Under the pieces are notes generated by a model, which saw only the letters and a list, made by a program, of their open reading frames with translations, made no database searches and was not told where the DNA came from. A stretch of DNA of 64,000 bases, from the NCBI RefSeq assembly GCF_000473145.1, contig NZ_KI421500.1:806225-870224 (forward strand). The letters are read 5' to 3'. Positions 1-9,601 of this stretch are shown piece by piece. Each line of letters opens with the position of its first letter. Within the stretch, counting starts at the first letter, position 1. Source of the stretch: Leisingera daeponensis DSM 23529 (GTDB lineage: Bacteria; Pseudomonadota; Alphaproteobacteria; Rhodobacterales; Rhodobacteraceae). The position numbers and the translations under genes are program-made.

Positions 1-171
1 CACCAGCGCAAAGCCGATCATGCCGATGGGACTGTCAAACAGCTTACCGTACAGGCCCAGCCGCCGCTTGAAGCCGATCGAGAGGGCAAACAGGATCACC
101 ATCGAAATCCAGACCGGCGACAGCTGGTAGATGATCCGCAGGGTGATTTCGAAAAAACCAAGGGGTTCCAT
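1..171 (-). CDS. ABC transporter permease, second subunit (DppC/OppC type), partial
   Basis: Only the first 57 codons are present and the gene runs off the left edge. It starts at an ATG 15 bases downstream of the stop of the DppB-like permease gene, in the same direction, so the two are almost certainly cotranscribed. The visible protein has a short cytoplasmic start and a hydrophobic stretch around residues 19-33 (VWISMVILFALSIGF), then a basic loop (FKRRLGLYGK) and the beginning of a second hydrophobic stretch. This fits the inner-membrane partner permease of a binding-protein-dependent peptide importer. The EAA loop lies outside the window, so the assignment rests on position and N-terminal topology. 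Confidence 0.7.
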   Translation of the reverse strand, partial: MEPLGFFEITLRIIYQLSPVWISMVILFALSIGFKRRLGLYGKLFDSPIGMIGFALV

Positions 172-186
172 GCTCAGCTGCCTTCC

Positions 187-1239
187 TCAAGAGATCCGGA
201 TACGCGGGTTCAGGTACACATAGCCGATGTCGGAAATCAGCTGGGTGACCAGCACCACGACAACTGAGACCACGGAGACGGCCAGCAGCAGTTCGATGTC
301 GTTATTGCCCGCCGCTTCCACCAGAACCCAGCCGAAGCCCTTGTAGTTGAACAGGGTCTCGACGATCACCACGCCGTTCAGCAGCCAGGGGAACTGCAGC
401 ATGATGACGGTGAAGGGGGCGATCAGAGCGTTCCTGAGCGCGTGCTTCAGAACGATGTTGTGAAAGCTCACCCCCTTGAGGCGCGCGGTGCGGATGTATT
501 GCGCGGTCATCACCTCGGTCATCGAGGCGCGGGTCATCCGGGCGATGTATCCCATGCCGTAAAGCGCAATGGTCAGCACCGGCAGGAAGAAGTTCTCGAA
601 ATTGGGGTTGTCCATTGCCGAGGTGGCGGTGCCCTTGAACCATTTCAGCCCGACGGTGGAGGAAGTGAATACTGCGATGAAGATCACGCCTGAGACATAT
701 TCCGGCGTTGCCGTGGTCAGGATCGAGGCGGTCGACAGGGTCCGGTCGGTGGCCGTGCCCTCGCGCATCCCGGCCAGAACGCCGATCAGCAGCGCCGAGG
801 GCACCATCAGCACCAGCACCCAGAACATCAGCAGGCCGGTGTTGCCGAGACGTTCGGAGATGATGTCCGAGACTTCATCCTTAAACCGTGTGGAATAGCC
901 CCAGTCGCCCTGCAGAATGCCGCAGAAGGTTGGCGCTTCGGCAGCCTGTTCGGCACTCACGGTGCCGGTGATGCAGCGGCCGGTCACGCCTTTGCCGGTT
1001 TCCCGGGTCCAGCCCGGCAGCACGCCGAGCCACTGCCCGTATTTTGAGACCATGGAGCCGCCATAGCCGTTGGCGTCAAGCCAGCTGGCCACAGCTTCGT
1101 CCGACATCCGGAAATTGCCCTGGGTTTTGGCAAGTTTTTCGAGGTTCGGGTAAAGGTTCGTCAGGAAAAACACGATGAACGTCAGGCATAAGGCCGTCAG
1201 CAGCATCACGCCCGAGCGTCGGAGAATGAAAAGTCCCAT
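187..1239 (-). CDS. Peptide/oligopeptide ABC transporter permease (DppB/OppB type)
   Basis: Inner-membrane permease of 350 residues. A first membrane helix at about residues 12-30 is followed by a long periplasmic loop (residues 31-135), as is usual for DppB/OppB proteins. The later helices carry the cytoplasmic EAA-type loop (ARLKGVSFHNIVLKHALRNA, about residues 248-267) that contacts the ATPase subunit. It sits downstream of the substrate-binding protein gene (gap 122 bases) and upstream of the second permease. The ATPase genes are not in the window and probably lie further left. The substrate cannot be read from the sequence; di- or oligopeptides, or another family 5 ligand such as a glycoside or opine, are possible. 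Confidence 0.88.
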   Translation of the reverse strand: MGLFILRRSGVMLLTALCLTFIVFFLTNLYPNLEKLAKTQGNFRMSDEAVASWLDANGYGGSMVSKYGQWLGVLPGWTRETGKGVTGRCITGTVSAEQAAEAPTFCGILQGDWGYSTRFKDEVSDIISERLGNTGLLMFWVLVLMVPSALLIGVLAGMREGTATDRTLSTASILTTATPEYVSGVIFIAVFTSSTVGLKWFKGTATSAMDNPNFENFFLPVLTIALYGMGYIARMTRASMTEVMTAQYIRTARLKGVSFHNIVLKHALRNALIAPFTVIMLQFPWLLNGVVIVETLFNYKGFGWVLVEAAGNNDIELLLAVSVVSVVVVLVTQLISDIGYVYLNPRIRIS

Positions 1240-1361
1240 GGGGTCCCCTGTCAGTCTGGCGGATCGGACCCGGTTGCGGGCGCGGGTCTCTTATCGTCTT
1301 AGCTGGAGCGCACCGCCCCGGGCGGGGCGGTGCAGGAGGCCGGAGCGGTCCGGGGCGCCTG

Positions 1362-3026
1362 TCAGGCGGCCCAGCCCCACTTGTAGTGGTGATGCTCAAA
1401 CGCGATGTGCATGTCGGCCCCGGCGACGCCTTCACGCAGATGGCGGTACAGCGAGCGCCAGTAGGGCTGGATGGTGACGCCTTCTTCCTGGATCAGCATC
1501 TCGCCCTTCTTGGCGATCTCGCGGCGCTTGTCGGCGTCGGCGATGGACAGGGCTTCGGTCAGCAGCGCGTCGAACTCGGGGTTGGACCAGCCGAATTCGT
1601 TCCACGCCTCACCCGATTTATAGGCCAGCGCCCAGATCTGGACGCCCAGCGGGCGGTGGTTCCAGTTGGTGGAGCTGAACGGGTATTTCACCCAGTCGTT
1701 CCAGAAGGTCGAGCCCGGCAGCACCGTGCGCTTCACTTTGAACCCGGCATCGCGCATCTGCGCGGCCACCGCGTCGGTGGTGTTGCGGCGCCAGTCGTCA
1801 TCAATGGACAGCAGCTCGTGCTCAAAGTCCATCATGCCGGCCTCTTCCATCAGCGCGCGGGCGGCCTCGGGGTCGTGCTGGAGCGGCGGCAGTTCCGCGT
1901 ATTCCGGATGGATCGGGCCGATATGGTGGTTTTCGGCCGGCTCGCCGCGGCCGCCATAGCCCAGCTCCAGGCAGACAGCGTTGTCCACGGCCATCTGGAT
2001 TGCCTTGCGGACGCGCTTGTCGGCGTAGGGCTTCTTGCCGTCGATCTCCGCCAGCTGGTTCGGGCGGATCACCAGGGTTGCCATGGTGACAACCTCGGAT
2101 TTCTGATAGCCGAGGCCATCCAGAACGTCGATGAATTCCCCCACGGACTCATGCAGCATGTCGACTTCGTCGGATTCCAGCGCCGCCATCCACGACGACG
2201 GGTCGGTGCCGAAGTCGATGTATTCGATGCGGTCCAGGGCGGGCTTGCCAAAGACGGACTCGCCCCACCAGGCGTGATCGGCGTTGCGTTCCAGCGTGGC
2301 CTTCACACCCACTTCCAGCTCGGTCAGCAGGTACGGGCCGGTGCCCACGTTGGAGAGGAAGTCGTCGTTCTGATAGCTGGAATGCACGACGGCTGCCGGA
2401 TAGTCGGACATGCCCGCAATCAGCGAGATGTCGGAGGACGGCAGGTTCAGCCTCACGGTGTGGCTGTCGACCACCTCGATGCCGCCCTCGACGGCCTTGC
2501 CGGAGGCCTCGTCGATCAGGGTGCCGAACCGGCCGGCCATGGAGTTGCCCTCAACCGACTTGTCGCACCAGCCTTCGATGTTACGGGCCACGTCCTCGGC
2601 GGTGAAGTCGTCGCCGTTGTTCCACTTGACGCCCTGACGGACATTCAACGTGTAAACGGTGGCGTCTTCGTTGATCTCCCAGCTTTCCAGAAGCATCGGG
2701 CTGAAGGTGCCGTCGTTGTTGTACTCAACCAGGTACTCCAGGGTGCCGCGGGTCTGGTTGCCCATTTCCGACCAGTCATAGGTGCGCGGATCCTTCAGGG
2801 GGCGCACGCCCATCTGGACGCGCAGGGTGCCGCCGTCCTGCATGCCCTCAGCGGCTTTGGCCGGAGCGGTCATGCCGATCATTCCATAGGCTGCGGTTGC
2901 GGTGACCCCCAGCGCGGTGGCGCGGGTCAGGAACTCGCGGCGGTCGAGCTTGCCGTCGAACACTTCCTGGGCGTGCATCTTGGCGGCCCAATGCACCGGT
3001 GCTCCGTTGATGGTGTCTTTGGTCAT
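1362..3026 (-). CDS. ABC transporter substrate-binding protein, family 5, Tat-exported
   Basis: Periplasmic solute-binding protein of 554 residues, the family 5 (DppA/OppA-like) size. The N-terminus has a twin-arginine signal: Arg29-Arg30 in LDRREFLTR, a hydrophobic stretch to about residue 54, and a likely cleavage after APAKA (residue 58). Folded export by Tat is therefore likely. The body has features expected of family 5: an early GGTLRVQ strand, the [20 protein letters not shown] segment and an LRxxxGDPR-like region around residues 74-81. It is the first gene of the importer operon. Its upstream region holds nested hairpins and a 9-9-9 inverted repeat. Ligand unknown. Confidence 0.9.
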   Translation of the reverse strand: MTKDTINGAPVHWAAKMHAQEVFDGKLDRREFLTRATALGVTATAAYGMIGMTAPAKAAEGMQDGGTLRVQMGVRPLKDPRTYDWSEMGNQTRGTLEYLVEYNNDGTFSPMLLESWEINEDATVYTLNVRQGVKWNNGDDFTAEDVARNIEGWCDKSVEGNSMAGRFGTLIDEASGKAVEGGIEVVDSHTVRLNLPSSDISLIAGMSDYPAAVVHSSYQNDDFLSNVGTGPYLLTELEVGVKATLERNADHAWWGESVFGKPALDRIEYIDFGTDPSSWMAALESDEVDMLHESVGEFIDVLDGLGYQKSEVVTMATLVIRPNQLAEIDGKKPYADKRVRKAIQMAVDNAVCLELGYGGRGEPAENHHIGPIHPEYAELPPLQHDPEAARALMEEAGMMDFEHELLSIDDDWRRNTTDAVAAQMRDAGFKVKRTVLPGSTFWNDWVKYPFSSTNWNHRPLGVQIWALAYKSGEAWNEFGWSNPEFDALLTEALSIADADKRREIAKKGEMLIQEEGVTIQPYWRSLYRHLREGVAGADMHIAFEHHHYKWGWAA

Positions 3027-3066
3027 CTAGGTCTCCCTGTTGTAGCGTTTGATCTTAATTATCTTG

Positions 3067-3119
3067 CGAAACGCCTATCGTCTCAGCGGCCTGCTGAGCG
3101 CCTTGTGAAGCGCGTTTCG
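3067..3119 (-). other. Nested inverted repeats in the leader of the ABC importer operon
   Basis: Two inverted repeats are nested. The outer arms are CGAAACGC (3067-3074) and GCGTTTCG (3112-3119). The inner hairpin is CTCAGC (3082-3087), loop GGCCT, GCTGAG (3093-3098). They lie 41-93 bases before the ATG of the binding-protein gene, inside its probable 5' untranslated region, and downstream of the araC stop. There is no T-run, so this is not a plain intrinsic terminator. Possible roles are a leader structure, an operator or a factor-dependent terminator for araC. The whole 3027-3329 gap holds no credible coding sequence. Confidence 0.4.
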
Positions 3120-3197
3120 GATTAAAGTTTCCCCATCGCTTCATTCGGGCAGAGATATGACCTTTCGTCAATGCACAGTTTCGCCGTTTCACGGCAA

Positions 3198-3224
3198 GAA
3201 TACGACATTTACGGCGTCGTATTC
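3198..3224. promoter_or_regulatory. Perfect 9-9-9 inverted repeat, candidate operator of the ABC importer
   Basis: GAATACGAC (3198-3206) and GTCGTATTC (3216-3224) are perfect inverted copies separated by nine bases. A second small hairpin, GCCGT-TTC-ACGGC (3183-3195), lies just beside it. The site sits 172-198 bases upstream of the binding-protein start and about 105 bases beyond the araC stop. The dyad form would suit a dimeric regulator. AraC proteins more often bind direct repeats, so the neighbouring AraC protein is only one candidate. Confidence 0.45.
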
Positions 3225-3329
3225 GTGATTTGAAGGAGCATGCGACGGCATACTGTTCAAAACTGCCCAGTACTAGGCCGGATTTCAGCGCTAAGCGTCA
3301 AAGATGCAAGAATCTGCTGGCGAATCAAC

Positions 3330-4142
3330 CTATTGGGATTTCGCGCGTGCTTTTTTACGCAGGCCGCTGGGTGGCTGGCCGGTGTGCTGGGTGATGAACC
3401 TGGTGAAATAGGCGGCGCTGCCGAAGCCCAGCTGGCTGGCGATGTCGCGGATGGGCATGTCGGAGCCGATCAGCAGGGTGCGCGCGGAATGCAGCTGACG
3501 TTCGGTCAGCAGCGCAGCGGCGGTCTTGCCGGCCTCGGCCTTGCAGACCCGGGTCAGGTGTGTCGGCGTCACCTTCAGCGCGGCGGCGTGGTCGGCCATG
3601 GTGGCCTGACGGTCCTGGAGCCCGGCGACCCGCTGGCAATAGGCCAGGCACAGGCGCTGCGCTGCCGTCTGGCGCGGGTCCTGGCTGCCGGTGTCCGGCT
3701 GGCGGCGCAGCGAAATTGCGGCCAGTTCGCAATGCGCCTGCACGGCGCGGCGCCAGAACGGCGCCTGGGCCGACTGCTCGCGGCTGATCGCCTCGAACAT
3801 GCTCGTCAGCCGGGTTTGCTCCTGCAGGCTGGTGACGCGCTTGTGGCAGGACGAAGCGGGAAAAGGCGGCAGCAGCGGGCCGGTCATTGTCAGCACGTGT
3901 CCGAGGCACTGGCGGGAGAATTCGGCGGACCACAGCGTGCCGGCCGGGATGAAGATGGCGCTGTGCGGCCCGAACCCGCGCTGCCCGCCATTGAGGCACA
4001 TGCGGCCCTGTCCGCGGGTGATCCAGATCAGCAGGTGATCGCTGCGGCTGTGCGACAGGGCGGTTTGCCAGGCGCCGTCCGGGCTCAGGCTGGCTAACGG
4101 GGCGGCATGAATGTCCGCTGAAAAGTCTGGATCAAATGGCAT
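3330..4142 (-). CDS. AraC-family transcriptional regulator
   Basis: Protein of 270 residues with the usual two-part AraC layout. The N-terminal half (about residues 20-100) is cupin-like (HLLIWITRGQGRMCLNGGQR, then a FIPAGTLWSAEF turn) and probably senses a small molecule. The C-terminal half has two helix-turn-helix units: ATMADHAAALKVTPTHLTRV and MPIRDIASQLGFGSAAYFTR, the second being the strongly conserved AraC signature. It lies directly upstream of the ABC importer operon in the same direction, which makes it the likely local regulator, though this is inferred from position. The ATG at 4142 directly abuts a hairpin. Confidence 0.9.
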   Translation of the reverse strand: MPFDPDFSADIHAAPLASLSPDGAWQTALSHSRSDHLLIWITRGQGRMCLNGGQRGFGPHSAIFIPAGTLWSAEFSRQCLGHVLTMTGPLLPPFPASSCHKRVTSLQEQTRLTSMFEAISREQSAQAPFWRRAVQAHCELAAISLRRQPDTGSQDPRQTAAQRLCLAYCQRVAGLQDRQATMADHAAALKVTPTHLTRVCKAEAGKTAAALLTERQLHSARTLLIGSDMPIRDIASQLGFGSAAYFTRFITQHTGQPPSGLRKKARAKSQ

Positions 4143-4179
4143 CTGTTGCCTTGGGCAAAAAAAAGATTTGCCGCAACAG
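4143..4179 (-). promoter_or_regulatory. Hairpin abutting the araC start codon, with the Shine-Dalgarno inside it
   Basis: Read on the minus strand, CTGTTGC and GGCAAA are followed by a T-rich loop, then TTTGCC, a four-base CAAG bulge and GCAACAG, directly next to the ATG. The arms are perfect (4173-4179 with 4143-4149, and 4167-4172 with 4154-4159). The only plausible Shine-Dalgarno, AAGG, spans the bulge and the first base of the 3' arm. If transcription begins upstream, the RNA could hide or present the ribosome-binding site. It could equally be a DNA operator or part of the miaA 3' end. Confidence 0.4.
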
Positions 4180-4268
4180 GCCAGAAAACGCTGATTCTGG
4201 CAAGTTTCCGCCGAGTGAAGCGGATATTGATTTGGATTTTACTGAACCACCCCTCCGGCGGCGCGAGG

Positions 4269-5129
4269 CTAGGGAAGCGCCACCTGGTGCCAGGCCTTCA
4301 TCCGGGCGCGGAACCAGCTGCGCTGGCGCTTGGCAAACTGCCGGGTGGCGATGGCGGCGCGCTCTTCAGCTTCAGCCAGCGTGAGCTGGCCCCGGGCATA
4401 GCCCATCAGCTCCGGCACGCCGATCGCCTTGCAGGAAGGCAGGGCGGGGTCGTAGCGGTCCTGCATCGCCTCAATCTCCGCCATCGCGCCCTGATCGAGC
4501 ATCAGGCCGAACCGTTTGCGGATGCGGGCCTCCAGCCAGTCCTTGCCGGAGTTCAGCACCATCGCAGTGCAGCGGGACAGCGGCAGCGCCGGGGCAGGGG
4601 TGTCGTCCTGCCAGCTGGCCAGCGGCCGCCCGGTGGCCTTCAGAACCTCCCAGGCGCGCTGCACCCGGGCACGGTTCTGCAGGTCGATGCGGCTGGCGGT
4701 TTCGGGGTCAAGCTCTGCCCGCAGCACCTCCAGCGGCAGGGCGTCGGCTTCTGCCCGCACCGCGGCCGGCGTGGGCGGAATGTCGGCCATGCCTTCGGTC
4801 AGGGCGGTAAAGTACAGGCCGGTGCCGCCGACGATGATCGGCCGCTCCGGCCCGTCCAGCAACGGCAGCACCTCGCGCAGCCAATGGCCGGCGGAATAGT
4901 CTGCGTCATAGGCCACATGGCCGTACAGCGCGTGCGGCGCCAGGGCCTCCTCCTCCGGCGAAGGGCGGGCGGTGATCACCCGCCAGCAGCCATAGACCTG
5001 GCTGGCATCGGCGTTGACGATGACACCGCCCTGGCGCGCGGCAATTTCCAGGGCCAGCGCGGATTTCCCGGAGGCGGTGGGGCCTGCAATCAGCACAGGC
5101 AAATCCGGGTCGGTGTCGGGCAGGGTCAT
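4269..5129 (-). CDS. miaA: tRNA dimethylallyltransferase MiaA
   Basis: Transfers a dimethylallyl group to N6 of A37 in tRNAs that read UNN codons. The N-terminus has the P-loop [16 protein letters not shown], followed by the [19 protein letters not shown] segment and [20 protein letters not shown], all typical of MiaA. Length 286 residues, close to the family norm. The ATG at 5129 puts the P-loop about 12 residues in. An in-frame upstream start would add 37 residues unlike any MiaA and was rejected. The gene is divergent from pyrH with 128 bases between starts, which must carry both promoters. Confidence 0.95.
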   Translation of the reverse strand: MTLPDTDPDLPVLIAGPTASGKSALALEIAARQGGVIVNADASQVYGCWRVITARPSPEEEALAPHALYGHVAYDADYSAGHWLREVLPLLDGPERPIIVGGTGLYFTALTEGMADIPPTPAAVRAEADALPLEVLRAELDPETASRIDLQNRARVQRAWEVLKATGRPLASWQDDTPAPALPLSRCTAMVLNSGKDWLEARIRKRFGLMLDQGAMAEIEAMQDRYDPALPSCKAIGVPELMGYARGQLTLAEAEERAAIATRQFAKRQRSWFRARMKAWHQVALP

Positions 5130-5257
5130 GCGGGTGCGGTCCGTTTCCAAGGCCGGTTCCGCAAATCTCGGCGGAAACCGCGCTGCGCGGATTGAAACCG
5201 GCAGCGAATTACTCCATTTTGCGCGCAAATTAACCCTCACATCTTCTGGAGCGCAAC

Positions 5258-6007
5258 ATGCCTCAACCGCAAGACAAGCCGGAGCTGGATCCGGCCGCCG
5301 CCTATAAACGCGTCATGCTGAAAATTTCCGGCGAGGCATTGATGGGCGACCAGGGTTTCGGCCTGCACCCGCCGACCGTGCAGCGCATCGCCCGCGAGGT
5401 GAAGTCTGTGCAGGAAATGGGCGTCGAGATCTGCATGGTGATCGGCGGCGGCAACATCTTCCGCGGGCTGTCCGGCTCGGCGCAGGGGATGGAGCGCACG
5501 ACCGCCGACTACATGGGGATGCTGGCGACGGTGATGAACGCGCTGGCGATGCAGTCGGCGCTGGAGGGCATGGGCGTCTTTACCCGGGTGATCTCGGCGA
5601 TCCGCATGGATGAGGTGGCGGAACCCTATATCCGCCGCCGCGCCGTGCGCCACCTGGAGAAGAAGCGGGTCTGCATTTTTGCCGCCGGCACCGGCAACCC
5701 CTATTTCACCACCGATACCGCCGCGACCCTGCGCGCCAATGAGATGGCGTGCGAGGCGATTTTCATGGGCAAGAACGGCGTCGATGGCGTCTATGACAAG
5801 GACCCCAAAGAGCATCCGGACGCGGTGCGCTATGATGAAATCAGCTATGACGATGTCTTTGCCAAGCGGCTGAAGGTGATGGATGCCTCCGCCATTGCGC
5901 TGGCGCGCGACAACAATCTGCCGCTGATCGTTTTCCCGCTGGATGAGCCGGGCGGCTTCCGCGGCATCCTGTCGGGCAAGGGGACCTACACCAAGGTCCA
6001 AGGCTAA
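5258..6007 (+). CDS. pyrH: Uridylate (UMP) kinase
   Basis: Phosphorylates UMP to UDP with ATP. It is the bacterial hexameric amino-acid-kinase-fold enzyme. Visible hallmarks are [11 protein letters not shown] near the start, [10 protein letters not shown] (residues about 64-73), the [18 protein letters not shown] nucleotide loop, and [15 protein letters not shown]. Length 249 residues, including a short N-terminal extension of about 12. It begins the series pyrH-frr-uppS-cdsA-dxr-rseP-bamA that is conserved in many proteobacteria; the usual rpsB-tsf upstream are absent here, where miaA lies divergently instead. A clear intrinsic terminator follows, so frr probably has its own promoter. Confidence 0.97.
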   Translation: MPQPQDKPELDPAAAYKRVMLKISGEALMGDQGFGLHPPTVQRIAREVKSVQEMGVEICMVIGGGNIFRGLSGSAQGMERTTADYMGMLATVMNALAMQSALEGMGVFTRVISAIRMDEVAEPYIRRRAVRHLEKKRVCIFAAGTGNPYFTTDTAATLRANEMACEAIFMGKNGVDGVYDKDPKEHPDAVRYDEISYDDVFAKRLKVMDASAIALARDNNLPLIVFPLDEPGGFRGILSGKGTYTKVQG

Positions 6008-6033
6008 GCGCCTGCAGCCTTGATGAAATCCGG

Positions 6034-6062
6034 ACGCGGGCCAGCGATTTGGCCCGCGTTTT
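6034..6062 (+). terminator. Intrinsic terminator after pyrH
   Basis: A perfect 10-bp stem, ACGCGGGCCA (6034-6043) with TGGCCCGCGT (6050-6059), has a 6-base loop and runs into TTTT. It lies 26 bases past the pyrH stop. The rest of the 6008-6303 gap holds no gene that can be supported and probably contains the frr promoter. Confidence 0.85.
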
Positions 6063-6303
6063 GTGCCGCCGCCGGCACTCCTCTGCGCCCAGGCCCCGGC
6101 AGGCCGCATTCTGCCCGCGCGCCGCCGCAGCAATCGCAGGAAAAACACGGCGGGCGGGCTATTTGGATGGATGCGGGAGCAGGCGCCGGAGCTCCGCTTT
6201 GGGCGGGAAGTTGCGGCAAATCCTCCCCATGATCGCTATACATCAGCCTTCCAATGGCTTATGAGCCAAGTGAAGACCGCCTCAGATAAGGGGAGAGAGC
6301 AGC

Positions 6304-6867
6304 ATGTCTGATGATTTTGAACTGGATACCGACGATCTGAAACGCCGCATGGATGGCGCCATGGCCAACCTGCGCACCGAATTTGCCTCGCTGCGCACCG
6401 GCCGGGCCTCGGCCTCGATGCTGGAGCCGGTGATGGTGGATGCCTATGGCTCGATGACGCCGATCAACCAGGTCGGCACCGTGAACGTGCCGGAGCCGCG
6501 CATGGTCACCATCAACGTCTGGGACAAGGGCCTGGTCGGCAAAGTGGAAAAAGCGATCCGCGAATCCGGCCTGGGCATCAATCCGCAGCTCAACGGCACC
6601 ATCATCATGCTGCCGATCCCGGAGCTGAACGAGGAGCGCCGCCGCGAGCTGGGCAAGGTGGCCGGCCACTACGCCGAACACGCCCGCGTGTCGATCCGCA
6701 ACGTCCGCCGCGACGGCATGGACCAGATCAAGAAGGCGAAGGCCGACGGCATGTCGGAAGACGATCAGAAGTTCTGGGAGGCCGAGGTGCAGGAGCTGAC
6801 CGACAAGATGATCAAGCATGTGGACGAGGCGCTTGAGACCAAGCAAGCCGAGATCATGCAGGTCTGA
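6304..6867 (+). CDS. frr: Ribosome recycling factor
   Basis: Splits post-termination ribosomes together with EF-G. The 187-residue length and sequence match the family: [20 protein letters not shown] near the start, [14 protein letters not shown], and the [21 protein letters not shown] loop, then a long helical C-terminal arm. The start ATG follows a GGGGAGAGAGC purine tract, a good ribosome-binding site. uppS begins nine bases after the stop, so the two are cotranscribed. Confidence 0.97.
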   Translation: MSDDFELDTDDLKRRMDGAMANLRTEFASLRTGRASASMLEPVMVDAYGSMTPINQVGTVNVPEPRMVTINVWDKGLVGKVEKAIRESGLGINPQLNGTIIMLPIPELNEERRRELGKVAGHYAEHARVSIRNVRRDGMDQIKKAKADGMSEDDQKFWEAEVQELTDKMIKHVDEALETKQAEIMQV

Positions 6868-6876
6868 CGGCGCATT

Positions 6877-7631
<755 letters not shown>

Positions 7632-7635
<4 letters not shown>

Positions 7636-8408
7636 GCGCTGACAAGGGCCGCTGGGCCGACCTTCTGCCGCGGGTTCTGTCGGCAATCGTGATGGTCCTG
7701 GCGGGCGGCTATGCGGTTTGGGCTGGCGGGCTGGTGTTTGATGCGGCGATCGCGCTGTGCTGCGGCGGCATGATCTGGGAACTGGTGCGGATGCTGGCGC
7801 CGGACCGCGGCGGCCTCGCGCTGCAGCTGGGCGCGGTCTCTGCCGCGGCGGTTCTGCTGGCGTCCCTTTTGCCGGTGATCTGGGTGGTGCCTTTGCTGGC
7901 AGCGCCGGTTGCAGCCGGGTTCAGCCAGTTTGATCGCAACCGCCATTATTTCTCCGGCTGCGCGATCTGGGTGCTGTTTGCCGGCTTCGGCTTTATCTGG
8001 CTGCGCGGCCAGATGGGGATCGAATGGATGCTGTGGCTGATTGGCGTCGTGGTGGCGACCGATGTGGCGGGCTACTTCGCGGGCAAGGCCATTGGCGGGC
8101 CTAAGTTCTGGCCGCGGGTCAGCCCCAAGAAAACCTGGAGCGGCACCGCCGCCGGCTGGCTGGCCGCTGCGCTGGTGGGGTCGGTGTTCGCCGCGCAAGT
8201 GGGTCTGGGTTTTGGGATCGTGGTCCTGTCGGTGCTGCTGTCGATGGCCAGCCAAGCGGGCGATGTGGCGGAAAGCGCGCTGAAGCGGAAGATGGGCGTC
8301 AAGGATTCCAGCGCGCTGATCCCGGGCCACGGCGGGCTGTTCGACCGGTTCGACGGGATGCTGGGCGCCGCGGCCATGTTCCTGGCCGTGACCGCCATCT
8401 GGGGATAA
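7632..8408 (+). CDS. cdsA: Phosphatidate cytidylyltransferase (CDP-diglyceride synthase)
   Basis: Integral membrane enzyme that makes CDP-diacylglycerol from phosphatidate and CTP, the branch point to the phospholipids (psd and pgpA, later steps, are also in this window). At least six hydrophobic segments are visible. The family signature sits near the C-terminus: KKTWSG (around residue 167) and DSSALIPGHGGLFDRFDGM. Length 258 residues. It overlaps uppS by four bases, and dxr follows after 16 bases. Confidence 0.94.
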
Positions 8409-8424
8409 CCAGGCAGGAAAAAGT

Positions 8425-9597
8425 ATGCGGAAAGTTTCGATTTTCGGCGCCACCGGGTCGATCGGGCAAAACACGATCGACCTGATCCGGCGCGCGCCTG
8501 AAGCCTATGATGTGGTGGCGCTGACCGGCGGCGCCAATATCGCGCGGCTGGCAGAGGATGCCATCGCGCTGCGGGCGGATGTGGCAGTGACCGCCTATGA
8601 CGACCGCCTGCCGGACCTGCGCGCGGCGCTGGCGGGGTCCGGCGTGGAGGCGGCCGCCGGGCAGGCGGCTCTGGTCGAGGCTGCCGCGCGCCCGGCAGAC
8701 TGGATCATGTCGGCCATCGTCGGTGCGGCCGGCCTGGCGCCGGGGCTGGAGGCGCTCAAACACGGCACCACCCTGGCGCTGGCCAACAAGGAATCGCTGG
8801 TCTGCGCGGGCCGGCTGCTGCTGGAGACGGCCGAAAAGCACGGCGCCCGGCTGCTGCCGGTGGACAGCGAGCATTCGGCGGTGTTCCAGGGCCTCGTGGG
8901 CGAAGACATCGAGGCGGTCGAGCGGATCGTCATCACCGCCTCCGGCGGCGCGTTCCGCGACTGGCCGCTGGAGGATCTGCCGAACGCAACCCTTGCGCAG
9001 GCGTCCTCGCACCCCAACTGGGACATGGGACAGCGGATCACCATCGACAGCGCGTCGATGTTCAACAAGGCGCTGGAAGTCATTGAAACCCGGGAATACT
9101 TTGGCGTCCGCCCGGACCAGATCGAGGTGCTGGTGCATCCCGAATCTCTGGTTCATGCGCTGGTCGGCTTCAATGACGGGGCGCTGATGGCGCATCTGGG
9201 GGCCGCCGACATGCGGCACGCCATCGGCTATGCACTGCATTGGCCGGACCGCCAGCATCTGCCGGTGGAGCGGCTGGATCTGGCCCGCATCGGCCAGTTG
9301 AATTTCCGCGCCCCGGACCCCGCCCGCTATCCGGCGCTGCGCCAGGCTTACGAGGTGATGGAACGCGGCGGCATGATGGGTGCGGCCTTCAACGCCGCCA
9401 AGGAACAGGCGCTGGACGCGTTCATCGCAGGCCGCATCCCTTTCACCGGCATGGCGGCCGTAACCGAGGACGTGCTGGAGCGTTTCGCGGCAGAGAGCAG
9501 CCTCATTGATGCTGCCATGACACTTGATAACGTGACCCGGGTTGACCATCTCGCACGGCAAGAGGCTGCCAGGGCCGCAGAAAAACACATAGGGTAG
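8425..9597 (+). CDS. dxr: 1-deoxy-D-xylulose 5-phosphate reductoisomerase
   Basis: Second step of the MEP isoprenoid pathway: DXP to MEP with NADPH. The N-terminus has the Rossmann motif FGATGSIGQNTIDLI. Further marks are LANKESLVCAG, LPVDSEHSAVFQ with the metal-ligand Asp/Glu, and TASGGAFRDWPLEDL. Length 390 residues, as expected. Its product leads to the step run by the fused IspDF found at 60.6-61.8 kb. Directly followed by rseP (four bases between stop and TTG start). Confidence 0.97.
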   Translation: MRKVSIFGATGSIGQNTIDLIRRAPEAYDVVALTGGANIARLAEDAIALRADVAVTAYDDRLPDLRAALAGSGVEAAAGQAALVEAAARPADWIMSAIVGAAGLAPGLEALKHGTTLALANKESLVCAGRLLLETAEKHGARLLPVDSEHSAVFQGLVGEDIEAVERIVITASGGAFRDWPLEDLPNATLAQASSHPNWDMGQRITIDSASMFNKALEVIETREYFGVRPDQIEVLVHPESLVHALVGFNDGALMAHLGAADMRHAIGYALHWPDRQHLPVERLDLARIGQLNFRAPDPARYPALRQAYEVMERGGMMGAAFNAAKEQALDAFIAGRIPFTGMAAVTEDVLERFAAESSLIDAAMTLDNVTRVDHLARQEAARAAEKHIG

Positions 9598-9601
9598 ATC
9601 T

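Noticed and set aside
1386..3125. Long plus-strand open frame opposite the ABC binding-protein gene
   Set aside because: It mirrors the codons of the real gene, as often happens in GC-rich sequence, has no start signal or recognisable domain, and the minus-strand product is a clear family 5 protein with a Tat signal.
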